Source: Krasilnikoviella flava
Lineage (GTDB): Bacteria > Actinomycetota > Actinomycetes > Actinomycetales > Cellulomonadaceae
Direction of reading: 5' to 3'
DNA: 64,000 nucleotides
Assembly: GCF_900167525.1 (NCBI RefSeq)
Contig: NZ_FUZQ01000002.1
Span: 186,001 to 250,000 of the forward strand
Shown: positions 29,350 through 38,445 of the stretch, in pieces
How the letters are laid out: every line of letters begins with the position of its first letter
Position numbering within the stretch: position 1 is the first letter of the stretch
Program-made: the position numbers and the translations under genes
The notes under the pieces: generated by a model
Told to the model about the DNA's origin: nothing
What the model saw: only the letters and a program-made list of their open reading frames with translations
The model's database searches: none

Positions 29350-31841
29350 ACGACGAGACCACACGTGGCGGGCGCCGGGCCTGGTCGGGGGAGGGCGCGA
29401 GCGACGACGCGCTGCGCACCGGCACCGGCCTCGGTCGCGGCACGACGCGCCGCAAGGAGGCGTCGCGTCCCCGCGCGACGTCGCGGCTCGCCCTGGTCGA
29501 CCTGGCGGCGCTCGTCGTGCTGCTCGCGGCCGTCGCGGTCGGCTTCGGCCCCGTCTGGGGGTCGGCCGGCTACGTGCTGCCTGCCGCCGGGGGCGCCGTC
29601 GTCGGCCTGGGCGTCGCCTGGCTCGGCGCGTGGCGCCGGTTCCCGGCCGTGCTGGTGCTGGCGGTCGCCGTGGTCGCGTACCTGCTGTTCGGCGCGGTCC
29701 TCGCGCTGCCGCAGGACGCGATCGGCGGCGTCCTGCCGAGCCTGCAGACCCTTCACGACCTGCTGATCGGCGCGGTCGAGGGCTGGAAGCAGTTCATCAC
29801 CACGGTGCCGCCCATGAGCTCGTTCCCCGAGCTCGCGGTCGTGCCGTACCTGCTGATGCTGCTCGTGGCGCTCACCGCCGGCACGATCGCCTGGCGCGCC
29901 CGGCACGCGGTGTGGGCGCTGGTCCCCGTGCTGGTCGGGTTCGTCGGCGTCATCCTGCTGGGCACGCTCGACGCGGCGCTGCCGGTCGCCCAGGGCATCA
30001 CGATCGCCCTCGTCGGCCTGCTGTGGGGCGGCGTGCGGGCGATGGAGGCGCGGGTCGGGACCCACTCGATCAGCACCGAGCAGAGCGAGGAGGCCACCCG
30101 TCGGCTGCGCTGGTACCGGGTGCGCACGGGCGCCGTGATCCTCGGGGTCGCGGCGTTGACCGCGGCCTTCGTGGCGCCGGCGATCATGCCGTCCCAGCCA
30201 CGGTCCGTGCTGCGCGAGACGATCGTGCCGCCGCTCGACCTGCACCGGTACGCGAGCCCGCTCGTCGGGTTCCGCCACATCGTGAAGGAGCAGCGGGAGG
30301 ACGAGCTGTTCACGGTGAGCGACCTGCCCGAGGACGGCCGCGTGCGGCTGGCCGCGCTCGACCGCTACGACGGGGTGGTCTACGACGCCTCCGGGACCGG
30401 TGGCGACACCGGCGTGTACAGCCGGGTCGGCTCGACCATCGCGACCGCCGCGGAGGGCACGCCGCAGCAGGTGGACGTCACCGTGACGGGCTACGACGGC
30501 GTGTGGGTGCCGCAGTTCGGGGCGCTCACGGGCATCACCTGGACGGACGAGAACGCGCGGGCGCAGGACGAGGGCTCGTACTACAACTCGACCACGGGCA
30601 CCGTCCTCACGACGGCGGGTGTGCGCCCCGGCGACACCTACAGCCTCGACACGATCGTCACGGAGGAGCCGTCGGAGGACGACCTCAAGAAGGCGACGAT
30701 CGTGGGCGCGGACCTGCCGGAGACGGACCAGTCGGCGCTGCCGCCGGGGCTGCCGGCGAAGGCGGTGCAGTTCGCCGGGGAGGAGACCGACCCGGCCACC
30801 AAGCTGTTCCTCATCCGCGACGCCCTCGCGGCGTCGGGCGTCCTGTCCAGCGGGCTCGAGGGCCAGTACCCGTCGCGGCCGGGCCACTCCGCGGAGCGGG
30901 TCGACACGCTGGTGCAGCAGGAGAAGATGGTCGGCGACGACGAGCAGTTCGCCGTCGCGCTCGCCCTCATGGCGCGGCAGGCCGGCATCCCGGCGCGCGT
31001 CGTCATGGGCTTCTACCCCGGCAAGGACAGCAACTACACGGCCGGCGAGCCGTGGACGGTGCTGGGCAGCGACGTGCATGCCTGGGTCGAGGTGCCGACC
31101 TCGGAGTACGGGTGGGCCGCGATCGAGGCCGTGCCCGAGCAGAAGCCGCAGATCCAGCCGGAGCCCAAGTCCGAGCAGGTGCCGAAGCCGCCGGTGCTCC
31201 AGGAGCCGGAGCCGCCGGAGGAGCCCGAGCGGGTCGAGGCCGGCACGGTCGAGGACGACGAGGAGGAGGCCGAGAACGACGCCTTCGACTGGCGCCTCGT
31301 GGGCCTGGTCGTGCTGATCGTGGGCATCCCGCTGCTGCTGATCGGCGGCCCGATCGTCGCGATCCTGGCGTACAAGGCGCGACGCCGGACCAAGCGGCGC
31401 ACGGCCGAGGACGTCACCGCCCGCATCAGCGGCGGCTGGCGCGAGGTGGTCGACGTGGCCACCGACCTGGGCAGCACCGTGCCCGCGTCGGCGACGCGGC
31501 GGGAGGGCGCGTACGTGATCGCCGAGCAGTACCGGGCGCCCGGTACGCTCGCACTCGCCCACCGCGCGGACGCAGGCGTCTTCGGGGAGGGCGAGCCCAG
31601 TGCCACGGAGGCGGAGGACTTCTGGCGCGAGGTGGACGAGCTCGTCGCGGGGGTGCGGTCCGGTGTCGATCGGCGCCGCCGGGTCTTCGCGGCGCTGTCC
31701 CTGCGGTCCCTGCGTGCGCGTGCGACGTGGCGGCCCGGGCGGGCGCTCGGCCGGTTCGCGCGGGACGTCGGCGGAAAGGTCGCCGGGGTCGGATCGAGGA
31801 TCGTCTCCAGGAACGTCTCCAGGAACAAGGAGAAGAGATGA
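29346..31841 (+). CDS. Transglutaminase-like membrane protein lacking the catalytic cysteine
   Basis: The 831-residue protein has a TgpA-like layout: about six to seven N-terminal helices (about 49-280), an extracytoplasmic region with a transglutaminase-core fold (about 430-600), a Pro/Glu-rich stretch (about 600-645), a last helix (about 652-677) and a cytosolic tail. In the core the sequence is VGDDEQFAVALALMARQAGIPARVV. The usual GxCxxFA cysteine position is Asp532. His578 is kept (DVHAWVEV), while the usual catalytic Asp is Glu594. It is therefore probably not a transglutaminase but a structural or binding protein. It is coupled to DUF58 upstream and to the RDD/FHA gene downstream by ATGA overlaps. 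Confidence 0.85.
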   Translation: MNDETTRGGRRAWSGEGASDDALRTGTGLGRGTTRRKEASRPRATSRLALVDLAALVVLLAAVAVGFGPVWGSAGYVLPAAGGAVVGLGVAWLGAWRRFPAVLVLAVAVVAYLLFGAVLALPQDAIGGVLPSLQTLHDLLIGAVEGWKQFITTVPPMSSFPELAVVPYLLMLLVALTAGTIAWRARHAVWALVPVLVGFVGVILLGTLDAALPVAQGITIALVGLLWGGVRAMEARVGTHSISTEQSEEATRRLRWYRVRTGAVILGVAALTAAFVAPAIMPSQPRSVLRETIVPPLDLHRYASPLVGFRHIVKEQREDELFTVSDLPEDGRVRLAALDRYDGVVYDASGTGGDTGVYSRVGSTIATAAEGTPQQVDVTVTGYDGVWVPQFGALTGITWTDENARAQDEGSYYNSTTGTVLTTAGVRPGDTYSLDTIVTEEPSEDDLKKATIVGADLPETDQSALPPGLPAKAVQFAGEETDPATKLFLIRDALAASGVLSSGLEGQYPSRPGHSAERVDTLVQQEKMVGDDEQFAVALALMARQAGIPARVVMGFYPGKDSNYTAGEPWTVLGSDVHAWVEVPTSEYGWAAIEAVPEQKPQIQPEPKSEQVPKPPVLQEPEPPEEPERVEAGTVEDDEEEAENDAFDWRLVGLVVLIVGIPLLLIGGPIVAILAYKARRRTKRRTAEDVTARISGGWREVVDVATDLGSTVPASATRREGAYVIAEQYRAPGTLALAHRADAGVFGEGEPSATEAEDFWREVDELVAGVRSGVDRRRRVFAALSLRSLRARATWRPGRALGRFARDVGGKVAGVGSRIVSRNVSRNKEKR

Positions 31842-33430
31842 GTGACGTGCTGTGCGCCGGCTGCGGGTCCACGCAGCGGGCGGGCGCGCCGTTCTGCGCC
31901 GTGTGCGGGCGGGCGTTCCCGCGCACGGGCAGGCCGGTCGAGACGCCGGCGGGCCCGCCCCAGGGCGCGCTGCAGCGCGCGCACGACGGCGCGGGCAGCG
32001 TCGCCGGCCCGCCCGGGCAGGTGTCCCTGGTGCACACCGGCACCACGGAGCCCGAGATGATGACGGCCACCCAGGTGCCTGCCTACCAGCGCCCGGCGGC
32101 GCCCGAGGTGGAGGTCGCGCCCGTGTACGCGCACGTCGGCCGGCGCATCGTGGCGTTCCTGCTCGACGGCGTCGTGGCGGGGGTGCTCTTCGGGATCGTG
32201 TACGGCATCGGCTTCTCCACGGTCGACCTGCCCTCGTCCGGCGTCATCACGGCGGGCGACCCGCAGTTCGCGCCCCTGGTGGCACAGATCCTCACGGTCG
32301 CGGGCCTGGCCTCCGCGGCGGCGGGGCTCTACTGGCTGGCCATGCTGATCTGGGAGGGCCGCACCGGCAAGACCCTCGGCAACCTGATCATGGGCATCCG
32401 CACGCAGCGCGCCGACGGCGGCGGCATGCCGATCGGCGTGGGCCGCGCCTTCCTGCGCTACCTGGTCGTGGCGGCCTGCGGGCTGGTGCCGTTCTTCGGC
32501 ACGCTCCTCGTGCAGCTCAGCCCTCTGTGGGACGGCGGCGGCCGCAAGCAGGGCTGGCAAGACAAGGCCGGGAAGGCCGTCGTCGTGGACCGGCGCGCGA
32601 TGCAGCGCGCCGCGGCGCCCAGGACGGCGAGCTTCGCGCCTGCCAGCGGCGGCCCGGCGGCCAGGCCGGCCGCCCCGGCCGCGCAGCAGCCGGTGGCCCA
32701 GCCGGTCACGCAGCAGCCGGTGGTCCAGCCGGTCGCGCAGCAGCCCGTGAGCCAGCCCGTCGTGCAGCAGCCGGTGGTGCAGCAGCCGGGACAGTCGCCG
32801 GCGAGCCCTCCGCCGGGCGTGCACGACCCGTACGCCGCCCCCGCCTACCAGCAGCCGGCGTCGGCGGTCGGGCCCGGGAGCCTCATCACCGGCGTCCCCG
32901 GTGCCGGGGCCCCGCAGCCGCAGCAGGTGGCCCCGCAGCCGCAGCAGGTGGCGCCGCCGCAGCAGCCGGCGCCCGCGCAGCCGGTGGCGCACCAGGCGCC
33001 CGAGGCGCCCGTCTCGGAGGTGGAGGAGCACACGAGCTTCGAGACGCGCATGCAGTCGCGCGCCCAGCGCCAGGAGCTGCGCCCGGCGCCGGTCGTGGCG
33101 GTCGAGCTCGAGCTGGAGTCGGGCGACCGGCACGTCGTGGACGGCCCGGCGCGGATCGGCCGCAACCCGGAGGCGTCGGCCGGCGAGCCGGTGATCCTGG
33201 TCCGCGTCGACGACCCGACGCGGTCGGTGTCGAAGAACCACGCGGACCTGGACGTGGACTCGGCGGGCCTGTGGCTCAACGACCGCGGCTCCACCAACGG
33301 CACGGTGATCTCTGTGGCCGGGCTGCCGCCGCGCGTGGCGGAGCCCGGGGCGCGCGTGCGTGTGCCGGTGGGCGCCACGATCCACGTGGGCGACCGCCGC
33401 ATCGTCGTCCACCCGGGGGGCCGCGCATGA
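31838..33430 (+). CDS. Zinc-ribbon / RDD membrane domain / FHA domain protein
   Basis: A 530-residue three-part protein. The N-terminus is a zinc ribbon with C6/C9 and C20/C23 (CAGC, CAVC). An RDD domain follows at about 97-255 (R102, R103, D110; YAHVGRRIVAFLLDGVVAG; about three helices). Residues ~270-405 are a Q/P/V-rich linker with QQPVxQPV repeats. The C-terminal FHA domain (~425-525) shows IGRNPE, SKNHADL and DRGSTNGT, the residues that read phosphothreonine. It is a likely phosphorylation-dependent membrane adaptor for the kinase/phosphatase pair in the same operon. ATG and stop both overlap neighbouring genes by four bases. Confidence 0.88.
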   Translation: MSDVLCAGCGSTQRAGAPFCAVCGRAFPRTGRPVETPAGPPQGALQRAHDGAGSVAGPPGQVSLVHTGTTEPEMMTATQVPAYQRPAAPEVEVAPVYAHVGRRIVAFLLDGVVAGVLFGIVYGIGFSTVDLPSSGVITAGDPQFAPLVAQILTVAGLASAAAGLYWLAMLIWEGRTGKTLGNLIMGIRTQRADGGGMPIGVGRAFLRYLVVAACGLVPFFGTLLVQLSPLWDGGGRKQGWQDKAGKAVVVDRRAMQRAAAPRTASFAPASGGPAARPAAPAAQQPVAQPVTQQPVVQPVAQQPVSQPVVQQPVVQQPGQSPASPPPGVHDPYAAPAYQQPASAVGPGSLITGVPGAGAPQPQQVAPQPQQVAPPQQPAPAQPVAHQAPEAPVSEVEEHTSFETRMQSRAQRQELRPAPVVAVELELESGDRHVVDGPARIGRNPEASAGEPVILVRVDDPTRSVSKNHADLDVDSAGLWLNDRGSTNGTVISVAGLPPRVAEPGARVRVPVGATIHVGDRRIVVHPGGRA

Positions 33431-34290
33431 CGGTCGACACGCTGGCCCTGTCCTGGGGGAGCTCCTCCCACGTCGGGCGCCGGCGCAAGGTCAACGAGGA
33501 CGGCTACCTCGCCGGCGGCGGGGTGTTCCTCGTGGCGGACGGCATGGGCGGCCACGACGCGGGCGAGGTCGCCAGCGCCGTGGCGCTGGACACGCTCGGT
33601 GAGCTGCGGGACCAGCGGGGCGTGGACGCCGACAGGGTCGCCGAGCTGGTCGCCGTCGCGCAGTCGCGCGTGCGCGCGATCGACACCGGCCCGTCCGGGC
33701 GGGGCGCGGGCACCACGCTGACCGGGGCGCTCGTCTCCGAGCAGGACGACGTGCCGTACTGGCTGTTCGTGAACGTCGGGGACTCCCGCACCTACCTCAT
33801 GTCGGGCGGCGTCCTGGACCAGGTCAGCGTCGACCACTCCGAGGTCCAGGAGCTGGTCGACGCGGGCATGCTCACGGCGCAGGAGGCACGGCGGCACCCG
33901 CGCCGGAACGTCGTGACCCGGGCGCTCGGGGCGGACTCCGCCCCGGCGCCCGACTTCCGCTACGTCCCGGTCGCCGCCGGCGACCGGGTGCTGGTGTGCT
34001 CGGACGGGCTGACCGTCGAGCTCACCGACGCGCGCATCGCCCAGGTGCTGCTGGAGCACCCCGACCCGCAGCGGGCGGCGGGCAGGCTCGTGGAGGAGGC
34101 GGTCGCGGCCGGGGGCCGCGACAACATCACGGTCGTCGTGGTCGACGTGACGAACGTCGAGGACTGCACCGACGAGACGGCGACCAGCCCGCGCAGCGGG
34201 CACGTGCTGGACGACGAGGACACCATCCCGACGCCGGACGGCGCCTGGGGGAGGGCCTCGATGACCGGGGGGCAGGAGGTCGAAGCATGA
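33427..34290 (+). CDS. PP2C-family serine/threonine protein phosphatase
   Basis: Cytosolic Mg/Mn-dependent phosphatase, 287 residues. Metal-binding and core motifs are present: NED at 23-25, VADGMGGHDAG (D38/G39), NVGDSRTYL, VCSDGLT and the terminal DNITVVVVD. There is no membrane helix. It lies in the same coupled operon as an FHA protein and the Hanks-type kinase, so it probably reverses that kinase's phosphorylations. Confidence 0.94.
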   Translation: MTVDTLALSWGSSSHVGRRRKVNEDGYLAGGGVFLVADGMGGHDAGEVASAVALDTLGELRDQRGVDADRVAELVAVAQSRVRAIDTGPSGRGAGTTLTGALVSEQDDVPYWLFVNVGDSRTYLMSGGVLDQVSVDHSEVQELVDAGMLTAQEARRHPRRNVVTRALGADSAPAPDFRYVPVAAGDRVLVCSDGLTVELTDARIAQVLLEHPDPQRAAGRLVEEAVAAGGRDNITVVVVDVTNVEDCTDETATSPRSGHVLDDEDTIPTPDGAWGRASMTGGQEVEA

Positions 34291-36044
34291 TGACGGTGCG
34301 ATATGTCGAGGGCGCGGCGCAGGCGGTGGTCCGTGGGGACACGGTGGTGCTGCTGCCGACGCCGGTGGACGCGGAGGTCGTGGCGCGGCTCTGGGACGCG
34401 CTCGAGGCGCCCGAGCAGGGCGGCGTCGTGTCGGTCGTGGGGGCGCTGACGGAGGCGGCCGGCAGCCTGACGGCGGTGCCGCCGTTCGCGGTCGTGACGC
34501 TGGACGCGCGCGAGCGCGAGGCGCGCGTCGCGGTGCGCGGCACGGCGGCCGCGGTGACGGTGCGCGCCGCCGCGGGGGACCTCGAGGTCTCGGGGGCGGG
34601 CGTGCTGATGTGGGCGGAGCGCGTGGTCACCGACGTGACCGCCGTGGAGCTGGCCGTGACCGACGCGCCCGCGGGCGCGACGTCGTGGCCCGTGCAGGGC
34701 GGGGTGGTCCGCGCCGCCGTGCTGCGCCGGTCCCTGGACGGGAGTGACGCCGAGGCATGGTCCGCCGCTGCCGCCCCGGCCGCTGAGGCACTGACGGGAG
34801 CCGCGCCGGTCGCGCCGGCGCCTGCGCCCTGGGGATCGGCGTCCACCGCGGACCCGGACGCATGGCCCGTGCCGGGCCAGGCGCGGCCCGCGACGCCGCC
34901 GCCCCCGCCCGCCCCGGTCGTGGACGCCGTGCCGTCGCAGGAGACGCTCATCGGCGGGGCGGACGGTGAGCCGCTCCTGGCGGTGCCGCTCGCGACGATC
35001 GCGGCACCGTTCGCGGACGACGCGTCGGAGCCCGCGGAGGGGGACGCGCACGACGACGCGCCCGCCGTGCCCGACGACGCGGTGGAGGCTCCCACCGCAC
35101 CGGGTGACGACTACGACCACCTCTTCGGCGACACCGTCTACCGAAGCGTCGAGGACGCCGCCGTGCGCCTCGCCGAGGACGACGAGGAGGGCGAGGAACC
35201 CCCGGCCGAGGCACCCGAGGTGACGCCCGCGTCCTCCGAGGCCGAGGCCTCGCCCGCCGTGGAGCCCGACGAGCCGCCGGCCCCGCCCGCGCCGCCCGGG
35301 GACGGGCTCATCGCGAGCGTCCCCCTGGGTGGCTTGGCGCCGAAGGGTCCGACCCCGTCGCCGGGCGCCGCCCTGCGTGCTGCCGCCGTGTCGCCGTCCG
35401 ACGCGGCCTCCGACCCCGCCCGCGGCGGCGGGGCGGTCCCGCCCGCGCCGACGGGCCCGGTCGACGACCACGACGGGAACACGATCATGTCCTCCGACCT
35501 CGCGGCGCTGCGCGAGGCGGCCGGCGCGGCCGTGCCGCAGTTCGGCACGCCCCCCGCGCCGGGAGCCCGCGAGGTCCTGGCGCTGGCCTGCCCGCAGGGC
35601 CACCCGAACCCGCCGACGCGGCGGCAGTGCCGCACGTGCGGCACCCCCCTGGACGGGGAGTCCGCGCTCGCCCCGCGGCCGCCGCTGGGCCGGGTCCGGG
35701 TCGCGTCCAGCGAGCCCGGAGGCCACGACGACCAGGTGGTCGAGCTGGACCGCGACGTCGTCGTCGGCCGCCGGCCGCGCTCGAGCACGACGTCGGCGGA
35801 CCGCATGCCGCGGATGGTCGCGGTGGCCAGCCCGCAGAAGGACATCTCCCGCTCGCACGTCCAGGTGACGCTCGAGGAGTGGCACGTCCTGGTGGAGGAC
35901 CTGGCCACGACCAACGGCACCGTCCTGCTGCGGGCCGGGCAGAAGCCGCGCCGCCTGCACCCGAACCAGAAGGAGATCGTGGTGGACGGCGACGTGGTGG
36001 AGCTCGGCGACGGGGTGTCGCTCACGTTCGAAGGGATCTGGTGA
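34287..36044 (+). CDS. Zinc-ribbon and C-terminal FHA domain protein
   Basis: The 585-residue soluble protein starts MMTVRYVEG with an uncharacterised beta-rich N-terminal part (about 1-165). A long acidic Pro/Ala/Asp-rich linker follows (about 170-430). Near 433-458 lies a zinc-ribbon-like segment with ACPQGH and CRTCGTPL. The C-terminal FHA domain (about 470-585) has VVVGRRPR, DISRSHVQV and TTNGTVL. Likely a phosphothreonine-reading adaptor between the kinase and the secretion ATPase. Coupled to PP2C by ATGA; the kinase gene follows 7 bp later. Confidence 0.85.
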   Translation: MMTVRYVEGAAQAVVRGDTVVLLPTPVDAEVVARLWDALEAPEQGGVVSVVGALTEAAGSLTAVPPFAVVTLDAREREARVAVRGTAAAVTVRAAAGDLEVSGAGVLMWAERVVTDVTAVELAVTDAPAGATSWPVQGGVVRAAVLRRSLDGSDAEAWSAAAAPAAEALTGAAPVAPAPAPWGSASTADPDAWPVPGQARPATPPPPPAPVVDAVPSQETLIGGADGEPLLAVPLATIAAPFADDASEPAEGDAHDDAPAVPDDAVEAPTAPGDDYDHLFGDTVYRSVEDAAVRLAEDDEEGEEPPAEAPEVTPASSEAEASPAVEPDEPPAPPAPPGDGLIASVPLGGLAPKGPTPSPGAALRAAAVSPSDAASDPARGGGAVPPAPTGPVDDHDGNTIMSSDLAALREAAGAAVPQFGTPPAPGAREVLALACPQGHPNPPTRRQCRTCGTPLDGESALAPRPPLGRVRVASSEPGGHDDQVVELDRDVVVGRRPRSSTTSADRMPRMVAVASPQKDISRSHVQVTLEEWHVLVEDLATTNGTVLLRAGQKPRRLHPNQKEIVVDGDVVELGDGVSLTFEGIW

Positions 36045-36051
36045 CGCACGG

Positions 36052-37746
36052 ATGAGCAGCAAGAGGGCGCCGTCGGCGCCCCCGGAGATCCCCGGGTACA
36101 CGTACCGGAAGGTCATCGGCACCGGCGGCTTCTCCGACGTCTTCCTCTACGAGCAGCACCGACCGCGCCGCCAGGTGGCGGTCAAGGTGCTGCTCAAGGA
36201 GTGGTCCAGCGACACGCAGCGCACGGCGTTCGACGCCGAGGCCGACCTCATGGCGACCCTGGGTAACCACCCCTCGATCGTCACGATGTACGAGGCCGGG
36301 GTGGCGCCCGACGGGCGCCCGTACCTGGCGCTCGAGTACTGCTCGCGCCCCAACCTGGGCGCGCGGTACCGCTCGGAGCGGATGTCCCTGCCCGAGGCGA
36401 TGCGCACCACGATCCAGATCGCGGGCGCCGTCGAGACGTCGCACCGGCTCGGCATCCTGCACCGCGACATCAAGCCGGCGAACATCCTGGTGACGCAGTT
36501 CGGGCACCCCGCGCTGACGGACTTCGGCATCTCGTCGACGGTGGACGCCGCCTCCGCGGCGGAGGGCATGTCGATCCCGTGGTCGCCGCCCGAGTCGTTC
36601 GGCGACCCGCCCGTGAGCGGCATCGCGACCGACGTCTGGGCTCTGGGCGCCACCTGCTACACCCTGCTCGCGGGGCGGACCCCGTTCGAGGTGCCGGGCG
36701 GCTCGAACTCGTCGGCCGACCTCATGGGCCGGATCGCGACCGCGCCGCTGGCGGAGATCGGGCGCGGTGACGTCCCCGAGTCGCTCGAGCGGGTGCTGCG
36801 CATCGCGATGGCGAAGCGCCCCGAGTCGCGGTACCCCACGGCGCTGTCGTTCGCGCGCGCCGTGCAGCAGGTGCAGGTCGAGCTGGCACGCGACATGACC
36901 CCCATCGACCTGCTCGACGAGACCGGCCTGGTGCTCGAGGACGAGGACGAGGCCGAGGGCACCCGGATGAACCGGGTCCGCGCGATCGACCCGGACCAGC
37001 GCGGCGGCGGCTCGTCGAGCTTCGCGGCGCCGCCCGCCGCCTCGGTCCCGTTCGCCCCGGCCCCCGCGGCCCCGGCGGGCACGGGCGCGCCGCAGGCCTC
37101 GCCCGTCGGGCTCGCCGCCACCGGCGGCACGTCCGGCTGGTCGGTGCCCGCCACCGCGTCGCCGTCGCCGGGGCTGGTGCCCACGGTCGACGGCACGGGG
37201 CAGCAGTCCGACCTGCTCGTGGACGAGACGGTGTTCCGTACCGAGCGCCCTGCGGCTGCCACCGAGGACGCGGAAGCGGACGCCGAGGCCTCCACGGCCT
37301 CGCGCTGGGCGTGGCTGCTCGTCGCGATCGGGTCGGTCCTGGTGCTGGGGATCGGCGGGCTGATCTGGTGGCTGAGCGGCGACGACGAGGGCGGCCCGTC
37401 CGTGACGGACCCGGGGACGTCGCAGACGGCGGCCCCGGCCGACCCGATCGGCGGTTACGTGCCGCCGGTCCAGGAGCTGCAGGCGACCGTCGAGGGCAAG
37501 AAGGTCGTCGTGACCTGGGAGGCGCCGCGCGAGGCGGAGGAGGGCGACACCTTCGGGTGGAAGGAGCTCTCGCTGTCGTCGGAGTCCCAGTACACGCAGA
37601 CCGAGAAGGCGACGGCGAGCGTCGCGGCGGACAAGTCGCAGGACGTGTGCGTGGAGGTCGTCGTGATCCGCGGCTCCAGCGCGTCGGAGGCGCAGCGCAC
37701 GTGCGTGCTGGCGGGCGCCGACGCGAGCGAGGAGACGACCGGCTGA
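36052..37746 (+). CDS. Membrane Ser/Thr protein kinase with FN3-like ectodomain
   Basis: PknB-type (Hanks) kinase of 564 residues. The kinase domain spans ~14-285 with glycine loop GTGGFSDV, ATP-binding K45 (VAVK), HRD at 137-139 (HRDIKPANIL), DFG at 157-159 and an APE-equivalent SPPES. A Pro/Ala-rich juxtamembrane stretch precedes one helix at ~419-441 (WAWLLVAIGSVLVLGIGGLIWW). Outside the membrane is a ~100-residue FN3-like domain (QELQATVEGKKVVVTWEAP) with two cysteines. No PASTA repeats are present. Because the giant protein also carries FN3 domains, the ectodomain could sense or contact it (inference). The stop TGA overlaps the next ATG. Confidence 0.92.
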   Translation: MSSKRAPSAPPEIPGYTYRKVIGTGGFSDVFLYEQHRPRRQVAVKVLLKEWSSDTQRTAFDAEADLMATLGNHPSIVTMYEAGVAPDGRPYLALEYCSRPNLGARYRSERMSLPEAMRTTIQIAGAVETSHRLGILHRDIKPANILVTQFGHPALTDFGISSTVDAASAAEGMSIPWSPPESFGDPPVSGIATDVWALGATCYTLLAGRTPFEVPGGSNSSADLMGRIATAPLAEIGRGDVPESLERVLRIAMAKRPESRYPTALSFARAVQQVQVELARDMTPIDLLDETGLVLEDEDEAEGTRMNRVRAIDPDQRGGGSSSFAAPPAASVPFAPAPAAPAGTGAPQASPVGLAATGGTSGWSVPATASPSPGLVPTVDGTGQQSDLLVDETVFRTERPAAATEDAEADAEASTASRWAWLLVAIGSVLVLGIGGLIWWLSGDDEGGPSVTDPGTSQTAAPADPIGGYVPPVQELQATVEGKKVVVTWEAPREAEEGDTFGWKELSLSSESQYTQTEKATASVAADKSQDVCVEVVVIRGSSASEAQRTCVLAGADASEETTG

Positions 37747-38444
37747 TGGGCGAGCTGGCGATCGAGTTCTGCGGCGAGTGGTTCCGCCCGTCGCCGGACG
37801 CCCCGTTCGACATCGGGCGCGAGGGCGAGCTGGCGATCGACGACAACCTGTACCTGCACCGCCGGTTCCTCCGCGTCACGTGCGACGGCGACATCTGGTG
37901 GCTCACCAACACCGGCTCGAACATCGCCGCCACGGTGAGCGACGCCCGCGGCGGCGTGCAGTCCTGGCTGCCGCCGGGTCGCCGCCTGCCGATCGTCCTG
38001 CCCCACACGGCCATCGTGTTCACGGCCGGCCCCACCACGTACGAGATGACGGTGTCGCTCACGGACGCGCCGTACCACGAGGTGTACCCGGAGGACGACC
38101 CGGGCAGCGGCGACACCACGATCGGCGCGGTGCAGTTCACGGTCAGCCAGCGGCAGCTCATCGTCGCGCTCGCCGAGCCGATGCTGCGGCGCGAGGGCAC
38201 GGGCCTCAGCGAGATCCCGTCCAGCGCCGACGCGGCGCGGCGGCTCGGCTGGACCACAACGCGGTTCAACCGCAAGCTCGACAACGTCTGCGACAAGCTC
38301 GACCGGATCGGGGTCAAGGGGCTGCGCGGCGGCCCGGGCGGTGCGGCCACGAACCGGCGCGCCCGCCTCGTGGAGCACGCAGTGACCTCCCGCCTCGTGA
38401 CCCCGCAGGACCTCCCCCTCCTCGACCAGAAGGACGACGCCTGA
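37746..38444 (+). CDS. FHA-like plus C-terminal helix-turn-helix-like protein
   Basis: I do not recognise a named family. The 232-residue soluble protein has an N-terminal FHA-like beta domain (~1-115; PFDIGREGELAIDDNLYLHRRFLRV, where the usual S-x-x-H is altered). The C-terminal ~125-205 is helical (SQRQLIVALAEPMLRRE, SSADAARRLGWTTTRFNRKLDNVCDKL, GVKGL) and resembles a winged HTH. It is the only DNA-binding-like protein in the locus and so the best candidate for binding the 18-bp palindromes. It lies between the kinase and the EssC-like ATPase genes in the same operon. Confidence 0.7.
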   Translation: MGELAIEFCGEWFRPSPDAPFDIGREGELAIDDNLYLHRRFLRVTCDGDIWWLTNTGSNIAATVSDARGGVQSWLPPGRRLPIVLPHTAIVFTAGPTTYEMTVSLTDAPYHEVYPEDDPGSGDTTIGAVQFTVSQRQLIVALAEPMLRREGTGLSEIPSSADAARRLGWTTTRFNRKLDNVCDKLDRIGVKGLRGGPGGAATNRRARLVEHAVTSRLVTPQDLPLLDQKDDA

Positions 38445-38445
38445 C

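Noticed and set aside
33450-33472. GGGGGAGCTCCTCCC near the start of the PP2C gene as a fourth operator copy
   Set aside because: It lies inside coding sequence, lacks the ATGGG/CCCAT ends and the 2-bp spacer, and does not fit the three-site pattern.
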